This document shows positions 12,458-58,761 of a DNA stretch of 64,000 nucleotides, one piece after another. This DNA is from Acanthacorydalis orientalis (Eukaryota; Arthropoda; Insecta; Megaloptera; Corydalidae). Numbering within the stretch: the first letter of the stretch is position 1; each line of letters opens with the position of its first letter. The stretch lies in NCBI GenBank assembly GCA_034766995.1, contig CM068315.1, positions 51,804,162 to 51,868,161 on the forward strand, given 5' to 3'. The notes beneath the pieces were generated by a model. It saw nothing but the letters and a program-made list of their open reading frames with translations. It was not told the origin of the DNA and did no database searches. Made by a program: the position numbers and the translations under genes.

Positions 12458-15453
12458 TCTTTTTACATTTTTTGAGTGTAAAACAAATTTACTCGGTTAT
12501 ATTAACTGTAGCAAACAAGTATATAGCAGTTATTTATTAACAAATAAGACTTGTTAAGGTTACTGATGATAGATTCGAACCATTCGCCTTGGAAAACATA
12601 TCACTTAAAAATATATATAAATGTCTGTGAAAGTAATGCGTATTTTTTTAATGCGTAAATCTGATACCTAGGACAGAGAGACATACACATGGCCACTTTC
12701 ATTTACATGCGTGCGTGCGTGTATATATGTATGTAGATATGTCAATTAAGCATTTATGTTACACTCCCTAAATATCGCCTATAAATCTAATTTCCTTTCA
12801 GCATTAAAACTTACTTGAAATATTTACTTGAAAACCTTGCTACAATGTCTCTAGCATAATATTACGAACTCGTTCAAGTATTAAAATAGTTATCGAATAT
12901 TTTTTTTTATTCAATTCATTTTAAGATATTTCTTAATCAAATTATTCTGCTTTACTAAAATATACAATTTTAATAAGAAAATACGGCAGAAAACCTAATA
13001 AGTGTTACTTTTCCGTTTAAGTACCATATATTGCATATATTTAATGAAATTCAAAGAATTTTATTTTGAGTTAAAAAATCAACGCCATTTTTAACATTTT
13101 GTATAACATAAACATATGTATTATCTAAAAACAAAAAAAAAAGGTCATCATACTTTTATTACAATAACATTTGTACTGTTATTTTGACCGAAGAATAAGA
13201 AAAAGTGTATTCATCCAATGTAATTATTAATAAAAATAATACTGGACTGAAAGTTCGATTTAACACACAAACACAATTATGAAATTCTATTTATTTGAAT
13301 ATATTGTATGCAACTGCAAACATTTTGGAACATGAAACGCCGGGGATCACGTTTAAAACGGGAGTGCTGTCGATATCGTCTACATTTATATTACTAGCTA
13401 TTTGTGTGGATTTGTTTATAACTTGAAGCACATTTGGCATGTGTACTGTACATTAATTAATCGTCGTGTAAAAAAATTATAATCAAAATATCGAATATAT
13501 ATGTGAAGTATACACACCATGTGTGTTAAATATCCAATACTGATAAAATCGAAATTGAAGTACAAACAAAGGCTACTTTAAATTTTTAACTAATACTAAA
13601 AACTAACTTGTATGCGTGAATGTGCGTATTTATATCGTAAATAATTTTTACTTCTTGGCAATGTTCTCATATTAGTTTTACGTCATTTCACAGGAAAAAA
13701 AACAAGTTCAATTATATGATGTATATATAAACTTTTCAACTGAATGAATTTATACATTATATTAAATTTGTCTCTACCATCTGTACAAATAGTAGATGTG
13801 TTCTTTCTCTCTCTCACGTACACACGAACGGACATGACAAAGACATATTGATTGATTTTAATATATTATTGATACCGTTATCACGTTCTAATATTTTTAT
13901 ATAGGTTTTAATTAAATACATGTTTAAGTGAAAGTGTATTACTGATATCTATAGTGATTAAAAAAAACCAATGGTCGTTAAAAATTATATTTGTAAAAAC
14001 GTTATATAAATATCTCACGACACATAGTACTTTTATAAAAATGTGTTAAACAATTAATTTCCTGTCCGAATTGAATCATATACACACACGTGCACATGCA
14101 TTTGCTACTTATACAGAAATGTCTAGTTAATGTTTACTCAGTTGCTTGATAACGTCGCTTATTTGATAAGGTGATAGGAAGAACTAGAAATATTTGAATG
14201 CTAATGTATGACAATTTTTTCTGCGGCAATCATTATAAATTATGAGTTTTGTATACATACAAACATCCGTAAATATAGTGTTTTAAAATAAAAATTAATT
14301 CAATTTTAAAGAAACTAGTTATATATACATGGGGAATTAGGAAACAAATTCCGAGTACAATGATTTTAATGACTAGAAACGTATACACACAATGGTATTG
14401 ATTCTTTTAAATGTTGTACACTTAAATAAATCTAAAACAATTTTAAATGACTATTTTCAGTATAAGGTTAATATTCATTTGACAAAACTGAAAAGCATTA
14501 ATTAAATAAATCTACACATGATTACAGAATAATAAGTATGCATTATTACAAACAATATCTAACAACCAAAGCTGAGGAGAACAAAAGTTTATTTCTCAAT
14601 AACTATCATTTAATATTAATAAGAAAGGCGGTATAAAATATTTAAAAACAATAAATTATATCTCTAAAGACAAAAACTATTTTGTGCAATTAACAGTAAT
14701 ATAATTGAAAAACTTTACTATATACAGTAAGTTAAAACCGTCGAATTATTTATAAATAGAATAAAAATTAAAGAATACTACATATATTTACATGATGGTA
14801 CACTTGGAAACAAAAATTTGTTCATAAGAACAGTTAGAGCGACAGGTAATAAAACTCAGAAACATTCTTCTGACGTTTCAACAATATATTAAGCAAGCTG
14901 TATATATTTGAATATTGAATTGACGAAACATGTGAAATCCGTTCAAAAAATAATTCTGTAGTATGTGTTTGAACACATATGCATTAAGGCGGAAATATTG
15001 AAAGTTCTCTGAAAATTATTTCGAAGTTACATACTATTATAAATAGTAGTGTAGTATTTTTCAAAATATGCAAAACTTTTTGTCTACACCTACGTTTATG
15101 AATGGATAACTTTTTTCACGATGAAAACGTTATAGTATATCGAACATAGGAAGTGATTTAATAACCTCTCCGCCAAACTGATGATTTTTGTTTGATTAAG
15201 TATACACATCAAATATTTAGTTTTTTATAAAACAAGCATACAATTTTAAGAATGGTAAAGGGGAATATACCTTCTATAACCCAATATATTTATAGTGTAT
15301 ATAAAAATCGTTCGCTTATACATCCATGAACACATAGTACTAATGATTTTCGGTGGGCCACACGCGTCTAGTTAAAATAGAATATAAAATAATACGTATT
15401 CGCTATTGGTTGTAACTATATATTAAATATACTTTTAACTATTCAAAATAAAT

Positions 15454-15455
<2 letters not shown>

Positions 15456-15514
<59 letters not shown>
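15456..15514. repeat. (TA)n microsatellite
   Basis: About 58 bp of pure TA repeat inside the ATF4 intron. Confidence 0.95.
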
Positions 15515-15517
<3 letters not shown>

Positions 15518-16121
15518 TATATAGAAAAACACCAATAAAAATAAATGGAATGTTATTTTCATATTTTTTCTTCGCAATATAAAAAAAATATTCAATGAAT
15601 TTAAAAATAGTGAACACACATACATATAAACATAAGAAAATTCTTATTAATATTATAAAAATAAATTACGCTTTCGACGATCAACACATAGCAATATTAA
15701 TATTCATTTCATTGCAGAAAAACAACTTTTAACAATATCAATCATATTTGTTTATTATTAAGAGTCATTTTATAAAGTTACTTTTGCATTGTAGATTACA
15801 AATTGCGCAAAAGTAAATGCAATCGGTTGTTGCATGCATAATTAATTTTCCAATATACTAGTTTAAATTTGAAATGATTTGAATATCTTTACATTTCAAT
15901 CCAATAACAAACAATAACACATTACTTCAATATCGAATATTTATATGCAATGAAATCTTATTTATGTTTTTCTTCTTGCAATAAAGCGATACGCGTGTGG
16001 ATGGGTGCTACTACAATCAATTGTAATAAAACTCGAACTGATAAGTAACAAAGTACATATCTTTCAGAAACACACTTACCACAACCTTTTCAAGATCAAC
16101 TGTTTTTGATTATTAATAATA

Positions 16122-16171
<50 letters not shown>

Positions 16172-16767
16172 ATATTAGTGCAATTTATTCAAATGATAAA
16201 TATAAAAGCAGTTTTTTTCAGAATTTTATACGCTTTTTCCAACAGGAAAATAAAATATACTCATTGAAAGAACATGTATTAATAAAACAAGAATATGTTG
16301 ATTTAGAATAGCCGTAGTTTCAACTCATTAATAGTAAGAAGTATCTATGCTTTATATTTCATTTTAAACGATTTAATGCTTTACAACACTTATAGCCTAG
16401 CCCTTACTGGAAGATAAAAATAAATAATTTGGTTTATTTTACTAAAAGAGTTTTTATTTTTGGGATTCGACATTGATTAGATAACATTTACCGCATGTAC
16501 AATGTTTACATAGATCAATAATTCGTCTAATATAAACAACAAAAATTTGTGTAACTTTCATTGGGAACATAAAACTGGACGCATTCTTAATATTTTGAAT
16601 AAATTACCAGATTTAATTAACTACACAGACTGTAAATAGCTAAAAAGAAAGTTAATGATCTTTGTGTATCACCAAACAATTAATACAAACTTTCGACATG
16701 AAGTGTATTTTCATTTTTCATATTTTAAGGGCTTTATTTCTGAAAAATGTTTCATACATTTTTTTCA

Positions 16768-16825
<58 letters not shown>

Positions 16826-18747
16826 TGTGTATCCTATATATGAGAAAGGGAAAGTCCAATGCTTTAAACTAAATATCTAAAGTCTCAATATTTTCATCAT
16901 TTACTAACATTTTTTTGTGTACATATTCTACAACTTTATTACCATAAATATGTAACAAAAAATAAATTACAGTATACCACATACCGCCAAAAATCACAGC
17001 CATACTTTACAGATGAATTACAGGTTTAATTTCGAGTTCAGTCTGATTGCAAACAAATTTAAAATATATATAGATAACGTTAATATGCAAAAAAAATATT
17101 TTATTTAAAAATCAGATCAAGAAAAATGGGCGAAAACTTCGTCAATGAAGTTTGCAACCGACTCGAGTAATTATCGGCGTCTCTTGACGAGTTTTTGAGA
17201 ATTGAAGACAATTTCTCTGTTCCAGGTGTAATGGTACGTGCACTTATGCATGCTATTTACGTCCTGGACGTAGCGCATTGGAAATCCACATATGCATCGA
17301 GATTTATCCAAAAATGTTGACAGTATCACAGGAGCACTGCACTTTTTATTCAATAACTATTAAATTGAATTTAAAATTAGATAATATTGCGAAATACTGA
17401 GGATCCGCTTTTAATTATTTCACTAGCTAGACCTTTTTTTAAGAAACACAATTCAGAAATGAAATGCATTCATTCGTGATCATCAATAATTATGTTCGAA
17501 GCGATAACATATTAAATCAAATTGACCTTTGATAAAAATTTTAAAATAACTCGCTTCACAGTTTATTTTGGTAAATACAGCAAGTAATTATCAAATATCG
17601 CTATGCGTTTGATCTGAAACAAAATTTTCCTAAGATTTTATATCACTTTTAACCGAAAAGTTCATATGTAAAACAATTTCGATAGATAAGAAACTTAAAC
17701 GTGAATTGTATGATCAATTAATTAATACAACGTAGTTTAACACACGAACACGAATCAGTCTGCGAGAGCTACAACACGACTGAATTAAGTATGATAAAAA
17801 CAGCAGAACAAGTAAGCTGCCTGACGCCACGTTGAGACAAAAACGAGTATGTTAAACAAGTTGTGAAACAGCAGAATATGCGACTCGGGCGTTTCAGACA
17901 CTAAAGCGAATTAAATTCAACTTTTTCCTCAAAATTATATATTCGGTATTTTATGATTATTAGTCGATAGAAGCATAACGGAAATTTAATTTCTTCAGTT
18001 GATGTCTATTTTCTTATTGGGATTAAAATAATTAAGAAAATCTAATACAATTAAGAAATAAGCAACATTTACGAGAATGTTTATAAGATCAGTACTTTTA
18101 ATAACGAATATTCACAAAATATGGAATACACAAATACTTTGTTGCTTATGTGTTCGTTTCTGAATCAATAAATAAAAGCACATACATTATCTACCAATTT
18201 AGGGTTCGATAACCTGTTATAATAGCTTGTATTTCATATTTTGCATGAGATACTATAAACTGGTGTTTGGGCGAAAAATTATATCTTTATCCTACGCTGT
18301 CAATCAAATTTATTCCCGTAATATAAAAATTGTCTCTAAAATTAAACGAGATACGACTTAAGTAATTAATTTTTTTTTGTTTACATATTTCATTCTTTAA
18401 TACATTTATATAATGCACGACTTATTAAGTTTTATGGTATAATAAATTTCTGAATTTCATGAACTCATTACCCCACAAACCATATTTTTTCTGATAATTG
18501 AACATTTTGATTGATGCTTGTACATATAATTTTGCAGGTGATGCTATCTTCAGATGGATAATGTACAGAAAAATCGACTTTATTAAATATTAATCTTTTA
18601 TTATATGTCTAATTTTTATATTAATGTATTCTTTTAATCCACTTCTAACAGATCACTTATCTTTTGGTTTGTGTACTTATCTATTGCACCGAAAACATGG
18701 ATATTGCTGTGATAGTCTCTAAACTATTTAAAGAGTATGGAATTATA

Positions 18748-18800
18748 TATACGGTAGAACAGCCTTATCCGTGGATTCGATTTCTGAACTTTCTGTTAGC
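18748..18800 (+). mobile_element. Single pogo-like terminal repeat relic
   Basis: The sequence CGGTAGAACAGCCTTATCCG and the bases after it resemble pogo/Tigger terminal repeats (CAGTAGAAC...TTATCCG). No inverted partner was found nearby, so this is at most one surviving end. Confidence 0.35.
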
Positions 18801-19473
18801 CGCGATTTACCAATGCTCAAAAATATGAACTGGAAAATTTCAGAAATAAACGATTTTTTAAGAAATAAATATAAACATGTATTTAAAATGTGTGTACAAA
18901 ATATTTTCCATTACCCCTATCGTCCCTTAAGAGTTTAGCTAAAAAGTCAAAATTCCATTCATTCGACAGACAGATACAGCAAAATAAGTATAATAATATA
19001 CAATGCATTTTATTACTATTTAATGTTAAGCAAGCTTACATAAATAGTAGTTTTTTAAATAATACTTTAGTGCATGAACAGTAATATGAAAAATAACCAG
19101 TATGAAAAGCAAACTACTGAAAAATATGTAATAATTATATATATATATATATATATATATAAATTAAACATGCACCTGAGGATGATTGTCATTAAAACAG
19201 TATGAGTAAAAACCAAAAATAATCAATTATTGAATGTTTTTGATCAAAAAATTGCTTTGCAGTTTATAGGGATGTGTGAAATTTTTATGAAAATGAATTT
19301 AGGTGTCAAGAACTTATATTAGATCCAGTTTAAGATTATAACTTATAAATAATATCATTGCTGTAGTTAAAAGAAAATAAAACAATTTAATCTTGAAACA
19401 TTTAAATATGAAAAAAAATTTTTTTTTACACAATTAATACTGTGCCGAATATTGATCAATAATTTAATATTAA

Positions 19474-19603
19474 AAATGTAGCATTCTCAGATTGAAGGTT
19501 TAAAGATTTTACTTAAAACCACACCCAGAGATGCTTTTAATCTTCTTCCCTTGGACGACCAACTATATCTACATGACAATATGTTGGCGCTTATAGGAAG
19601 GTA
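19474..19603 (-). ncRNA. Candidate H/ACA box snoRNA, copy 1, in the large ATF4 intron
   Basis: The 130-nt transcript would have the same sense as ATF4. It folds as two hairpins. In hairpin 1, CUUCC pairs with GGAAG and the apical CCAAC pairs with GUUGG. The H box AGAUUA (plus 19538-19543) follows. In hairpin 2, GCAUCUC pairs with GAGAAUGC with one bulged A, and GGUUU pairs with AAACC. An ACA box follows, three bases before the end. Conserved unpaired strands in both hairpins could be pseudouridylation pockets. A second copy at 21772-21903 preserves all these parts with compensating base changes. H/ACA snoRNAs commonly sit in introns of expressed host genes and are released after splicing. The rRNA or snRNA target was not worked out. 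Confidence 0.72.
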
Positions 19604-20745
19604 TTCAAAAATGTACAAATTATAATTATTAACAGCTGTTAAAATTTTGCCATTTTTATATTCATTATAAAACAATTTTGTTTTAATTTAAACACGAGGT
19701 TAATAAACATATATAAATTCACTAAAAGAATATACTATGCATATTTACCAAAATATATAGTTGTTTTTAAACATTTTTATTCAAATATAAAACAATATAT
19801 TAATAGCAAACTTCATTCTTGTTAAATGGATTAATAGCACAAAAAAAAATGTGAAGAAATATAATTTGGTAAAGGGAGATGATTCATGACTGACAACAAT
19901 ATATAGATAAAAGTAATAATAAAAACATTTGTATGTCTACTGCACATATTAATGTAAACCTCAATAAAATTGCATTGAATATATGACAAGCAAATGTTAT
20001 CATGTCCTTTTAAGAATGATAATTGGAAGATTAATAATTATTGTTTGTAAACATACAAATGTATTAAAAAGATTAAAAATAAACATATGTATTAAATTTT
20101 ATTTTATTGCCATATAAAACAATAAGACACTTACTAATATATATTTATTGTAAAACAACTCTTCACATCTATATGATGCCAAGAAAATAAATAATGAAAA
20201 GTACAAGTGATAAATATTAGCAAAACGATAAATTATTTATATTTTACAGGGCTATTTAAGCAAAAAACAAATATTTTCAATTAAAAAAATAAATAAAATC
20301 TTACTTCGTACTTTATTTATCATTTTTGTTATATATATATATATATAAATGTGTGTTACTATTTCATTAAATTAATAAAAATAGACTGAATAAAATACAT
20401 TTAACTATAAAAAGTTAATACTTCAAAAAAACAGTCTGTCAATTGGTATTTTTGAATTCAGATTGTTATTAGGTATTTTTCAGTGACTGATACATGATGA
20501 TAACATAAAAAGTAGTTTTAAATCGTGTGCCAATTTGATTTCTTTATACTAATGTACAACTGACCATTCATTTTATTTTATCCATAAATTATGTTCATAC
20601 ATCTATATAATACTAGTGTCATCTTTTAGGTCAAAGTTCTAAAATAATATATATTTAAGAAGTTTTTTAAAGATCATTCCTAATTTTCTATTATTACTGT
20701 TACATTTCTTGTTGTGACGATATTACTGAACTGATAAAAACTAAC
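19604..20745. other. ATF4 intron segment next to exon 2
   Basis: No further gene or element recognised. The splice donor of ATF4 exon 2 (GTTAGT) opens at 20745. Confidence 0.55.
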
Positions 20746-21019
20746 CTTCTTTGATCCATTGATCTAGATGTTCAAGATGGTCAAGATCATCCAAGAGTTT
20801 ACTGGCAACTTGTGCTTTAGTTTCATATGGTGGAGTTGGTAAAAAATTGAATTCAACTTCATTCTTAACATTGATCGATTCCTTAATACTGATTGGATCA
20901 TTGCATAATGCTGCTAAATTGATAGTTAATGAACAATCATCAAACAGCAACGCTTCCTCTTCATAACTGAAGGGGGAAGGCTCCGTCTTCAACCCCAAAG
21001 TATTTAATGGTGAATTCAT
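20746..21019 (-). CDS. ATF4: ATF4 bZIP transcription factor, first coding exon
   Basis: Translation starts at the ATG at 21019 (MNSPLNTLGLKTEPSPF...). Longer readings that begin at 21055 use a TTG and are not credible. This ATG has A at -3 and is the first ATG on the minus strand after the uORF2 start in this exon. The exon encodes 91 residues plus one base and ends WIKE at donor G|GTTAGT. The N-terminal part is acidic and hydrophobic (EEEALLFDDCSL; LLDDLDHLEHLDQW), as expected of an ATF4 activation region. The whole exon, including its 5' untranslated part, is 20746-21150. Joined to 7317-8179, the CDS is 1,137 nt, 379 codons with the stop. Confidence 0.93.
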
Positions 21020-21143
21020 ATTGCTGATTTGAGGCTGATACAGAATATATGGCAACCAAGATATGATTGTTTTCTATAATATTTCGGTCGTAAATATTGT
21101 TTAGATGCGTCGAAGCGATAAATTCGCTGGTAAGATGTGCCAT
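20961..21143 (-). promoter_or_regulatory. ATF4 overlapping inhibitory uORF2
   Basis: A 60-codon frame opens at the ATG at 21143 in strong context (CCAAGATGG) and stops at 20961. It overlaps the first 59 nt of the ATF4 coding sequence in another frame. The arrangement and length match the inhibitory uORF2 of animal ATF4 genes (59 codons in human). Ribosomes that translate uORF2 miss the ATF4 start. When eIF2alpha is phosphorylated, more ribosomes scan past it and reach the ATF4 ATG. If exon 1 is spliced as proposed, an in-frame ATG at 23184 would lengthen uORF2 by four codons (MDAK). Confidence 0.88.
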
Positions 21144-21771
21144 CTTGGCGCTATAACAAATATATAAATTTTAATATAGACATGCATTCATTACATTATA
21201 ACCAGTCTTGTGATGTCATTATATTATTATAAAATTACATATTTTATATCAAAATCATTCTACCATTAAAAAGATCTATTAAAAAAAATAAAACATCAGA
21301 GAAAATAAACTTCACATATTTCGAAATCAGTAAACAAAAGCCAATAAAGGTATTTATTTAATAAGTATAAAAACAGATGAAAAAAACATATGCACGTGTG
21401 TATGGACATGTATATGAATATACATAAAATTCAACCATATAGGTACATATAAACAATAAAAAAAAAGTAAAAAATACATTACATTTTGCTTATATACAAT
21501 TTATTAATAATAAAATTTACAATATATACTGGAGTGTTTCACATACACATTCTATTTTAAATTTGAAGAAAATTATTTTTACATATGAATTATATGTAAG
21601 AACTACCTTTTAATAATCATTTATTTTCACTACAAACAAATAATCAATTCTGCTTATACTATTCCAACACTTGTAAGTAATAAAATGGTTTAAAACATAT
21701 ATACATTTAGTCATTTATTTACTTGCACAATATAAAAATAATATATATATATATACATATATACAATAAAA

Positions 21772-21903
21772 AAATGTTGTATTTCAGATTGAAGGTACAA
21801 AGATATATATACTCATAACCACACCCAGAAATACATTTTTCTTCTTCCTTTTGACGACCAACTATATATACATAAACAATATGCTGGCGCTTTTAGGAAG
21901 GTA
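21772..21903 (-). ncRNA. Candidate H/ACA box snoRNA, copy 2, in ATF4 intron 1
   Basis: A 132-nt paralogue of the copy at 19474-19603, on the same strand, about 2.3 kb away across exon 2. The hairpin 1 base is CUUCCU with AGGAAG, and its apical stem is CCAGC with GUUGG (a G-U pair replaces A-U of copy 1). The H box is AGAAAA (plus 21837-21842). The hairpin 2 base is GUAUUUC with GAAAUAC, which differs from copy 1 at paired positions yet still pairs. ACA stands three bases before the end. The pocket-side sequences UCUGGGUGUGG and ACCUUCAAUCUGA are almost unchanged between copies. Frames that read through it have no protein similarity I know. Confidence 0.72.
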
Positions 21904-21990
21904 AAATATTGTTTAGTGTACATAATGAAAACTTGCAAATTAGTAATATTAGCATAATGCTTAATACAAACAGATATGAAAACAAAAGTA

Positions 21991-22343
21991 CAGTAGAATT
22001 CCAATTATCCAGCCGGATAATCATAACATGTATGTGTGTGTATGAATGGATGTATGTATATATATACACATTTACACACACGTTATAATTATACGTTATG
22101 GCTGCAGCTAAACTACTTGCTTATAAGAAACAAAAAATTTTTTTTTAAAAAAATCCAAAAACTATGTGCATATGCATATGAACATACTATGTATAATAAA
22201 TATACTCAAATATCTTTATTACATAATTCAAATAACTGTGTATACCCTATTAATTCAAAAACTCTTACAATCTACTTAACCAGAAATTTCATTATTTGGC
22301 ATAGCTGTGCCAGAGGTTATGCCAGGTAACTGGAGTTCTACGG
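21991..22343. mobile_element. Pogo-like MITE with terminal inverted repeats
   Basis: The left end CAGTAGAATTCCAATTATCC and the complement of the right end, CCGTAGAACTCCAGTTACC, are imperfect inverted repeats of the pogo/Tigger type. A TA dinucleotide flanks both sides (21989-21990 and 22344-22345). The 353-bp interior carries no transposase. It lies in ATF4 intron 1, just upstream of the snoRNA candidate. Confidence 0.55.
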
Positions 22344-22490
22344 TATGTGTGCAGTTGGAAAGTGTCCAGTTTCTCAAATAAAAACACATTTTACAACTCG
22401 TGCATATTCATTATCTTCAGCCTTTGATAATTTACTGTTGTGTAAATTCTTCCTAAGTGTGTACTTGTGTATGTGTCCATTCATCCATCA

Positions 22491-22491
22491 T

Positions 22492-22562
<71 letters not shown>
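22491..22562. repeat. (CA)n-(TA)n-(GA)n compound microsatellite
   Basis: Three dinucleotide repeats follow each other without spacers in ATF4 intron 1. Confidence 0.95.
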
Positions 22563-23179
22563 ATTTTACAATTGTTGTTTTAATAACATTGTTATTGCTG
22601 TAAATAATTTACTTAATCTGATTTTTCAAAAATTAAAAAATAAAACTGTCAACTATTTTATACATAATACAATTGTTTGCAAGTAACAATAACTATATAC
22701 AGATACCTATTATACTTTTATTAATTTGTAATGAAAATAAACAAACTTATAAAAAATGACTATTTTAGATTAATAAAAGCAATTATTTTTCCCAGAATCA
22801 TTGATTTTACATTATTACATTACAACATTGATGATTCATTGCCAAGATTATTGATGTCTCAAATTTCTTTTAAAATATATAGTATTGGAAGTATTTTGCT
22901 TCAAAAGGAGGAAAGTATCTATAATAATATATCACTGTTATAATAAACATATTGTGATAACATCTGGCTTAAACGATAATTGGGCCATTTCCTAGAAAAT
23001 AATAGCAGCATTTTTTGTATGTGAATATAAAAAGAATACAACATACATAAACATAAGGCTAGACAAAGATAAGAAATGCAAATATTAATGGCAGCATTCA
23101 CAAAGGTATTAGGAAACACAATATTGATTTCATAATCATAATTTACAAAAATATATGAAAATATAAAAACATTACTTAC

Positions 23180-23260
23180 TCCATGATTATATATGTTGTA
23201 GAAGCACACTTTCGTGTGCAAAAAAATTCACAATTAGTACCCCATTTTCACCGCTGCAGT
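23180..23260 (-). other. Proposed ATF4 5' untranslated exon 1 (3' part)
   Basis: The donor GGA|GTAAGTAATG at 23179 is a near-perfect match to consensus. Joining it to the acceptor TTTGTTATAG before 21150 gives the leader order uORF1, uORF2, ATF4. The transcription start was not located; the upstream limit given here is arbitrary. If transcription began further upstream, a 17-codon uORF from the ATG at 23298 to a TGA at 23248 would also be included. Confidence 0.6.
23234..23245 (-). promoter_or_regulatory. ATF4 uORF1 (Met-Gly-Tyr-stop)
   Basis: The reading ATG GGG TAC TAA has a strong start context (GAAAATGG). A three-codon uORF1 upstream of an overlapping uORF2 is the known design of ATF4 leaders; it favours re-initiation downstream. 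It lies about 49 nt before the first possible uORF2 ATG in the proposed spliced leader. Confidence 0.65.
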
Positions 23261-23299
23261 AGCTTGCTAGTATGATATGTGTTCTTTCTATGTAACATG

Positions 23300-26127
<2,828 letters not shown>

Positions 26128-26133
26128 TTTATT
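26128..26133 (-). terminator. Possible LRP2 polyadenylation signal
   Basis: An AATAAA in the context GGAGCAATAAAGAAG lies about 640 nt after the LRP2 stop. A 16-base palindrome (AGAGCAATTTTGCTCT) follows just downstream on the same strand. Other AATAAA hexamers occur near 26075, so the end is not certain. Confidence 0.4.
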
Positions 26134-26766
26134 GCTCCAGGCCATTGAGTTCTATCTTATACAAAATTACCTTATAAAAATGTATAAATAATAGTTATTT
26201 GTTCAAAACATGATACGTGAATTTGAGAAAATCTAAAGAAAATCGTTACTTTTTGTTCTTATTAAATTTAAAATTTACATTATTTTACAATTGAACTTTA
26301 AATTGAAACATTAATTTAATACACAGTCCAATTTAATAAATTCAAGAAAAACGATTTGAATCAATTATAACTGAATATCAATTTCTAGATATGTATGTTT
26401 TTTTATATGTTTATATTTGGTCAATTTTCAATTAACAATTTTCTCTTATCATGTACACAACCATACGTCAGTTTAAATATTATTGTAATATTTCTAAGAT
26501 TAACCTTAGAGTTTTTTATCAGATCTGTCCTAAGTTTTTATTTAACTTGTAATTTATTAACTTTCTTATGAAGAGGATCACACTTTAAAAATTCATGTAT
26601 GAAATTAAAAAAATGTATGAATTTACAAATATCTATCGTCGTAAACATCCTCTAAATATCATAAAAAATATACAGTTTGATCACATTTGTTTATATATGT
26701 CACTTGAATACGGTGGCACTTTGCACATAAATGCATTATGATAGTGAATATTATTAACACCAAGGA

Positions 26767-57380
<30,614 letters not shown>

Positions 57381-58127
57381 CTGAAACCACAACACGATAA
57401 TGCACTTTATACAAAAATTTCATCAACCCTACATATTCAATAATAGAATACTTTATACGGTTAACAAAAAGTAAGTGAATCAATAAGGATTTAAATATTA
57501 ATTATATTTGTATATAAAAGTGTTCATAAGAAAGAGTTCAAATTTTTCACAGACATTTTTAAAGGTGAGAATTATTTTTTAAACTATTGTGAACAGTTCA
57601 AGATTCATTTAAAACACATGCTAATATTACTGATAAAGAATTCTTGGAATTATTATACGTTATAACAACGACAGAACTTTCATGGTTACCTAATATTTAT
57701 ATACATTCATATAAAAACACGCATAAACATTAATTATTTTTGAAAATATATATTTTATTATTTTAACAAGAAAATCAAATTGCATTACTATTTGTTAGGA
57801 TTATTGTATTTGAGTAATAAACAATGAACATATTATATTTCATCACGAGTAAATGTGAAAAGAAACCATTCAGATCGATGCAACATATTAAAAAAAACAT
57901 TCACGACTGTTTGGACATCAAAAGAAACTTGGATAAAAGCTCTATATCAAAAGAATGACAGAAAAGTTGTTCACAAAGGTGTACTGTTGTCTGTAATCAG
58001 TGTATAGAACATTTAAAACTCTATATTCCATTTTCATACCAATTGGAAATTTTGAACATTATAGACAGAAAATGATTAGAATATTACTTAAAAATATTAG
58101 AATATTATTTAAGCATTTATTTTCATT

Positions 58128-58154
58128 TTTATATATATATATATATATATACAA

Positions 58155-58213
<59 letters not shown>
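58128..58213. repeat. (TA)n microsatellite
   Basis: Two TA runs separated by a short ACAAATACA break. Confidence 0.93.
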
Positions 58214-58214
<1 letters not shown>

Positions 58215-58691
58215 GTGACAACATATAGTTTTATCGTAGATAAAATGTATATTTTATGAAAGCGTTAACGCAAACCATTCGCCAGAAACATCTTTCTGCG
58301 GTAAGATTCTGTCAACAGACATCAAAGGATCGTTTCCGTAACTGCGCGGATACTGTTTTATGCGAACATCGAAGACCGGGGTAGATCTCAACGCAAGATA
58401 GCCGTTTTTGTACTTAAAACTACACTTCTATAGTTGTGTTGTCAGCGAGTTGTGCATCGTTATAGAGTACTATATCAGAATATATATATATACGATTTGC
58501 AATGTTGGAAACCAAAAAAATTCTGTATATAGAACATTTTTATCTCGACAGTAGTGAGAAATCATTCAAATGTTCTCGTTATAACGCACTATATTTTATT
58601 TGAAATGTATTTCTGTTGAATGGCGTACGGTGCACTGGATATATTTAAATTGTAAGCAATTACGAAACTGTATGAATATTATTTATTTACT

Positions 58692-58761
<70 letters not shown>

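Larger units (their letters stand above)
8180..19473. other. Large ATF4 intron, proximal part
   Basis: This belongs to the intron between the two ATF4 coding exons (20745 to 8180, 12.6 kb). I see no coding exon in it. It contains many (TA)n tracts: about 10519-10561, 12389-12455, 15456-15514, 16125-16166 and 16771-16822. It also has GC-richer islands near 13330-13400, 17110-17340 and 17700-17900 of unknown role, and an isolated pogo-like terminal sequence near 18748. The 106-codon open frame at 8498-8818 has no recognisable domain and no coding bias that I can see. Confidence 0.6.

Noticed and set aside
12555..12590. tRNA-like B box (GGTTCGAATC on the minus strand)
   Set aside because: No A box, anticodon stem or cloverleaf could be built upstream; a chance match is likely.
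17171..17353. 60-codon minus-strand frame with several cysteines in the ATF4 intron
   Set aside because: No family match, no splice partners and no start support. It may be transposon debris; kept only as a GC-richer island.
21020..21055. ATF4 start at 21055 (MPYILYQPQ...)
   Set aside because: The codon at 21055 is TTG, not ATG. The first ATG in the ATF4 frame is at 21019, in good context.
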